Part shown: positions 62,506-64,000 of the stretch, in pieces | Layout of the letters: every line of letters begins with the position of its first letter | Position numbering within the stretch: position 1 is the stretch's first letter | Origin: Streptomyces sp. NBC_01445 | Lineage (GTDB): Bacteria > Actinomycetota > Actinomycetes > Streptomycetales > Streptomycetaceae | NCBI RefSeq assembly: GCF_035918235.1 | Contig: NZ_CP109486.1 | Location: 310,001 to 374,000, forward strand | DNA length: 64,000 nucleotides | Direction: 5' to 3' | Position numbers and translations under genes: made by a program | Notes under the pieces: generated by a model | Database searches by the model: none | What the model saw: the letters and a program-made list of their open reading frames with translations, nothing else | Told to the model about the DNA's origin: nothing

Positions 62506-64000
62506 CTAGCGGCTGTCCTTGGGAGCGTTGTCCTGAGGGAGCCGGGGATTGAACGCTGCGAGATCCTTCTTGGGCAGGCCGAGTTTGTCCCACCGGAAGA
62601 CCAACGTCTCGGGGGTGTAGGTGCCTTCGATCTGGAAGAGGAGATAGAGGCCCGCTCCGCGCACGTACTCGTCTTCGTCGTCGGCTGCCGCGGCCACGAC
62701 GTGGTGGTGTGGGTGGAGTGTGTTGGGTTCCAGTTGGGTGAGTGCGTTGAGGGCCTCGATGCGAACAGGTCCGGGGTGGCCGGGTCCTGCAAGCCGGGCG
62801 AGTTCCTCAGCGGCATCGGTGTCGGCCGAGTAGCGGGCGAGTGCTTCGGCGCAGGGGATGGTGACGAAGGCGTCGGTCTCGGTTTCGAGTATCGCGCGCA
62901 GGAGGCCTTCGGTGCGGGCTGCCGCCGCCGTGCCGAGTGTGAGCACGCCGATGGCTCCCCAGCGTCGAACCGTCGCGTCCGAGTCGCTCAACGCGGCGAC
63001 GAAGCACGGCAGTTCAGCGAAGTCCTGGCGGGGCACGGCGTCTGCGACGTCAAGGATCCGGGTCAGCGGGTAGGTGCCGGGTGCTCGGCTGGCGTCGTAG
63101 CCCTGCGCGGGTGAGCCTTCCGGCAGGAATCCGTTGTCGTGCACGTCGAGCATGTGGGTGCGCAGCGCCTGCGCCAGCCGTTCTTCGACCTCTGAGTAGG
63201 CAGGATCGCCGGCAAGGTTGCGGACCTGGTCGGGGTCGTCGACGGTGTCGTAGAGCTCGACTCCCGGCTTGGTGTGCCAGAACGCCGACTGCACGTCGTT
63301 GAGTTGGCCCGCTCGGTGTTCCCTCTCCCACGACCGGTATCCGGCGGCGAGCCAGGCGAAGCATTGGTGCTGTCCATAGGGGCGGTGCGGGTGATAGTTC
63401 CTGATGTAGCGGTAGCGCGCGTCCCGGACCGTTCGTGTCATGTCGTAGCGCTCGTCCATCCGGTTGCGCATGGCGAAGGCGAGTTCGCCGGCCGGGTCGA
63501 ACTCGGCTCGGGCAAGGCTGCGTCCCTGCATGTAGCGGGGTATCTTGCCGCCGGCGAGGTCGACCAGGGTCGCGGGGATGCGGATGGTGCTCACGGCAGC
63601 GTCGATCCGTGTGCCGGGCCGGGGGAACAGTTCGGCGTACCGTGCGGGCGCGGAGATGATCAACGGCACGTGCAGGCCTTCGTCGTAGCAGTACCGCTTG
63701 GAGCGGGGGTTGACCCCGCCGTGGTCGGAGGTCTGGATGACGATCGTGCGGTCGAGCAGGCCGTCCTCCTCCAGTTGCGCGAGCAGTGTCCCGACGAAGG
63801 CGTCCATTTCGGCGACGTTCTTGTAGTACTGGGCGTAGTCCTCGCGGATCGGGCGGATGTCGGGCAGATAGGCGGGCAGGCGGATGTCGTCGGGGTCGAC
63901 GAGGAAGGGGTCCCGGGCGAACACGGCGCTTTCGTGGGTGGCGTCGTAGTTGAAGACGGCGAGGAACGGTGTGCCGTCCGGGCGGTTGCTCCAGTGCGCC
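62506..64000 (-). CDS. Sulfatase with C-terminal HEAT-like repeats, 5' end beyond the window
   Basis: The frame is open to the right edge, so the N-terminus with the sulfatase Cys/Ser-x-Pro-x-Arg motif is not visible. Visible sulfatase features: an early segment (HWSNRPDGTPFLAVFNYDATHES), YYKNVAEMDAFVGTLLAQLEEDGLLDRTIVIQTSDHGG, the basic GGVNPRSKRYCYDEGLHVPLIISAP, YIRNYHPHRPYGQ and GVELYDTVDDPDQVRNLAGDP. The last 150 residues are Ala-rich alpha-helical repeats (VRRWGAIGVLTLGTAAA, PVRIEALNALTQLEPN), like HEAT repeats. It hydrolyses sulfate or phosphonate esters in an unknown context. No neighbour on its right is visible. Confidence 0.9.
   Translation of the reverse strand, partial: AHWSNRPDGTPFLAVFNYDATHESAVFARDPFLVDPDDIRLPAYLPDIRPIREDYAQYYKNVAEMDAFVGTLLAQLEEDGLLDRTIVIQTSDHGGVNPRSKRYCYDEGLHVPLIISAPARYAELFPRPGTRIDAAVSTIRIPATLVDLAGGKIPRYMQGRSLARAEFDPAGELAFAMRNRMDERYDMTRTVRDARYRYIRNYHPHRPYGQHQCFAWLAAGYRSWEREHRAGQLNDVQSAFWHTKPGVELYDTVDDPDQVRNLAGDPAYSEVEERLAQALRTHMLDVHDNGFLPEGSPAQGYDASRAPGTYPLTRILDVADAVPRQDFAELPCFVAALSDSDATVRRWGAIGVLTLGTAAAARTEGLLRAILETETDAFVTIPCAEALARYSADTDAAEELARLAGPGHPGPVRIEALNALTQLEPNTLHPHHHVVAAAADDEDEYVRGAGLYLLFQIEGTYTPETLVFRWDKLGLPKKDLAAFNPRLPQDNAPKDSR

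Overview
The window is GC-rich actinobacterial DNA and almost certainly from a Streptomyces or close relative. Genes have G/C-biased third codon positions and frequent GTG starts. Recognised families include DUF6087, DUF6009, replication-relaxation, MmyB-type HTH, XRE-cupin, IS701 and ISAzo13. The density of insertion sequences, truncated genes and plasmid-maintenance remnants points to an accessory region such as a chromosome arm or an integrated or linear plasmid. All assignments rest on reading translated sequence; no searches were run.

Layout. 0-8 kb: a decayed replication-relaxation gene, a carbonic anhydrase/SulP pair (bicarbonate uptake and hydration), small Streptomyces-specific proteins, and a truncated plasmid-type primase. 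8-13.5 kb: an intact ISL3 element (8005-10453, 8-bp target duplication) with a non-transposase passenger gene, then a broken S1 protease and an IS110 remnant. 13.7-17.3 kb: a two-gene hypothetical operon, a CoiA-like nuclease-family gene and small membrane proteins. 18.4-25.7 kb: two adjacent IS701-type elements at CTAG/TTAG/CTAG sites. The first carries a divergent SnoaL-like/TetR pair; the second has been invaded by an IS3 and an ISAzo13 element.

26-36 kb: metallophosphoesterase, lipoprotein, Eis fragment, an overlapping XRE-cupin/PLP-decarboxylase/HAD operon, a methyltransferase-TetR divergent pair with a striking overlapping double palindrome, and an aldo/keto reductase with its TetR neighbour. 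37-39.5 kb is a gene graveyard. 39.7-45 kb is a urease operon (ureAB fusion, enlarged ureC, ureF, ureG, ureD), ended by an IS5-type element inserted exactly at the ureD stop codon. 47-49.7 kb encodes a HAD-phosphatase/class II terpene cyclase fusion (DxDTT motif) overlapping a small unknown gene. This is the best candidate for an under-described enzyme system here.

50-62 kb is an oxidoreductase island: zinc alcohol dehydrogenase, MFS exporter, three aldo/keto reductases, SDR, cupin, carboxymuconolactone-decarboxylase-like and DUF2255 proteins, with three paralogous MmyB-type HTH regulators that appear to be leaderless. A 142-bp ISL3-type MITE with a perfect 8-bp target duplication (62278-62419) follows, then a sulfatase gene running off the right edge. 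No tRNA, rRNA or CRISPR array was seen.
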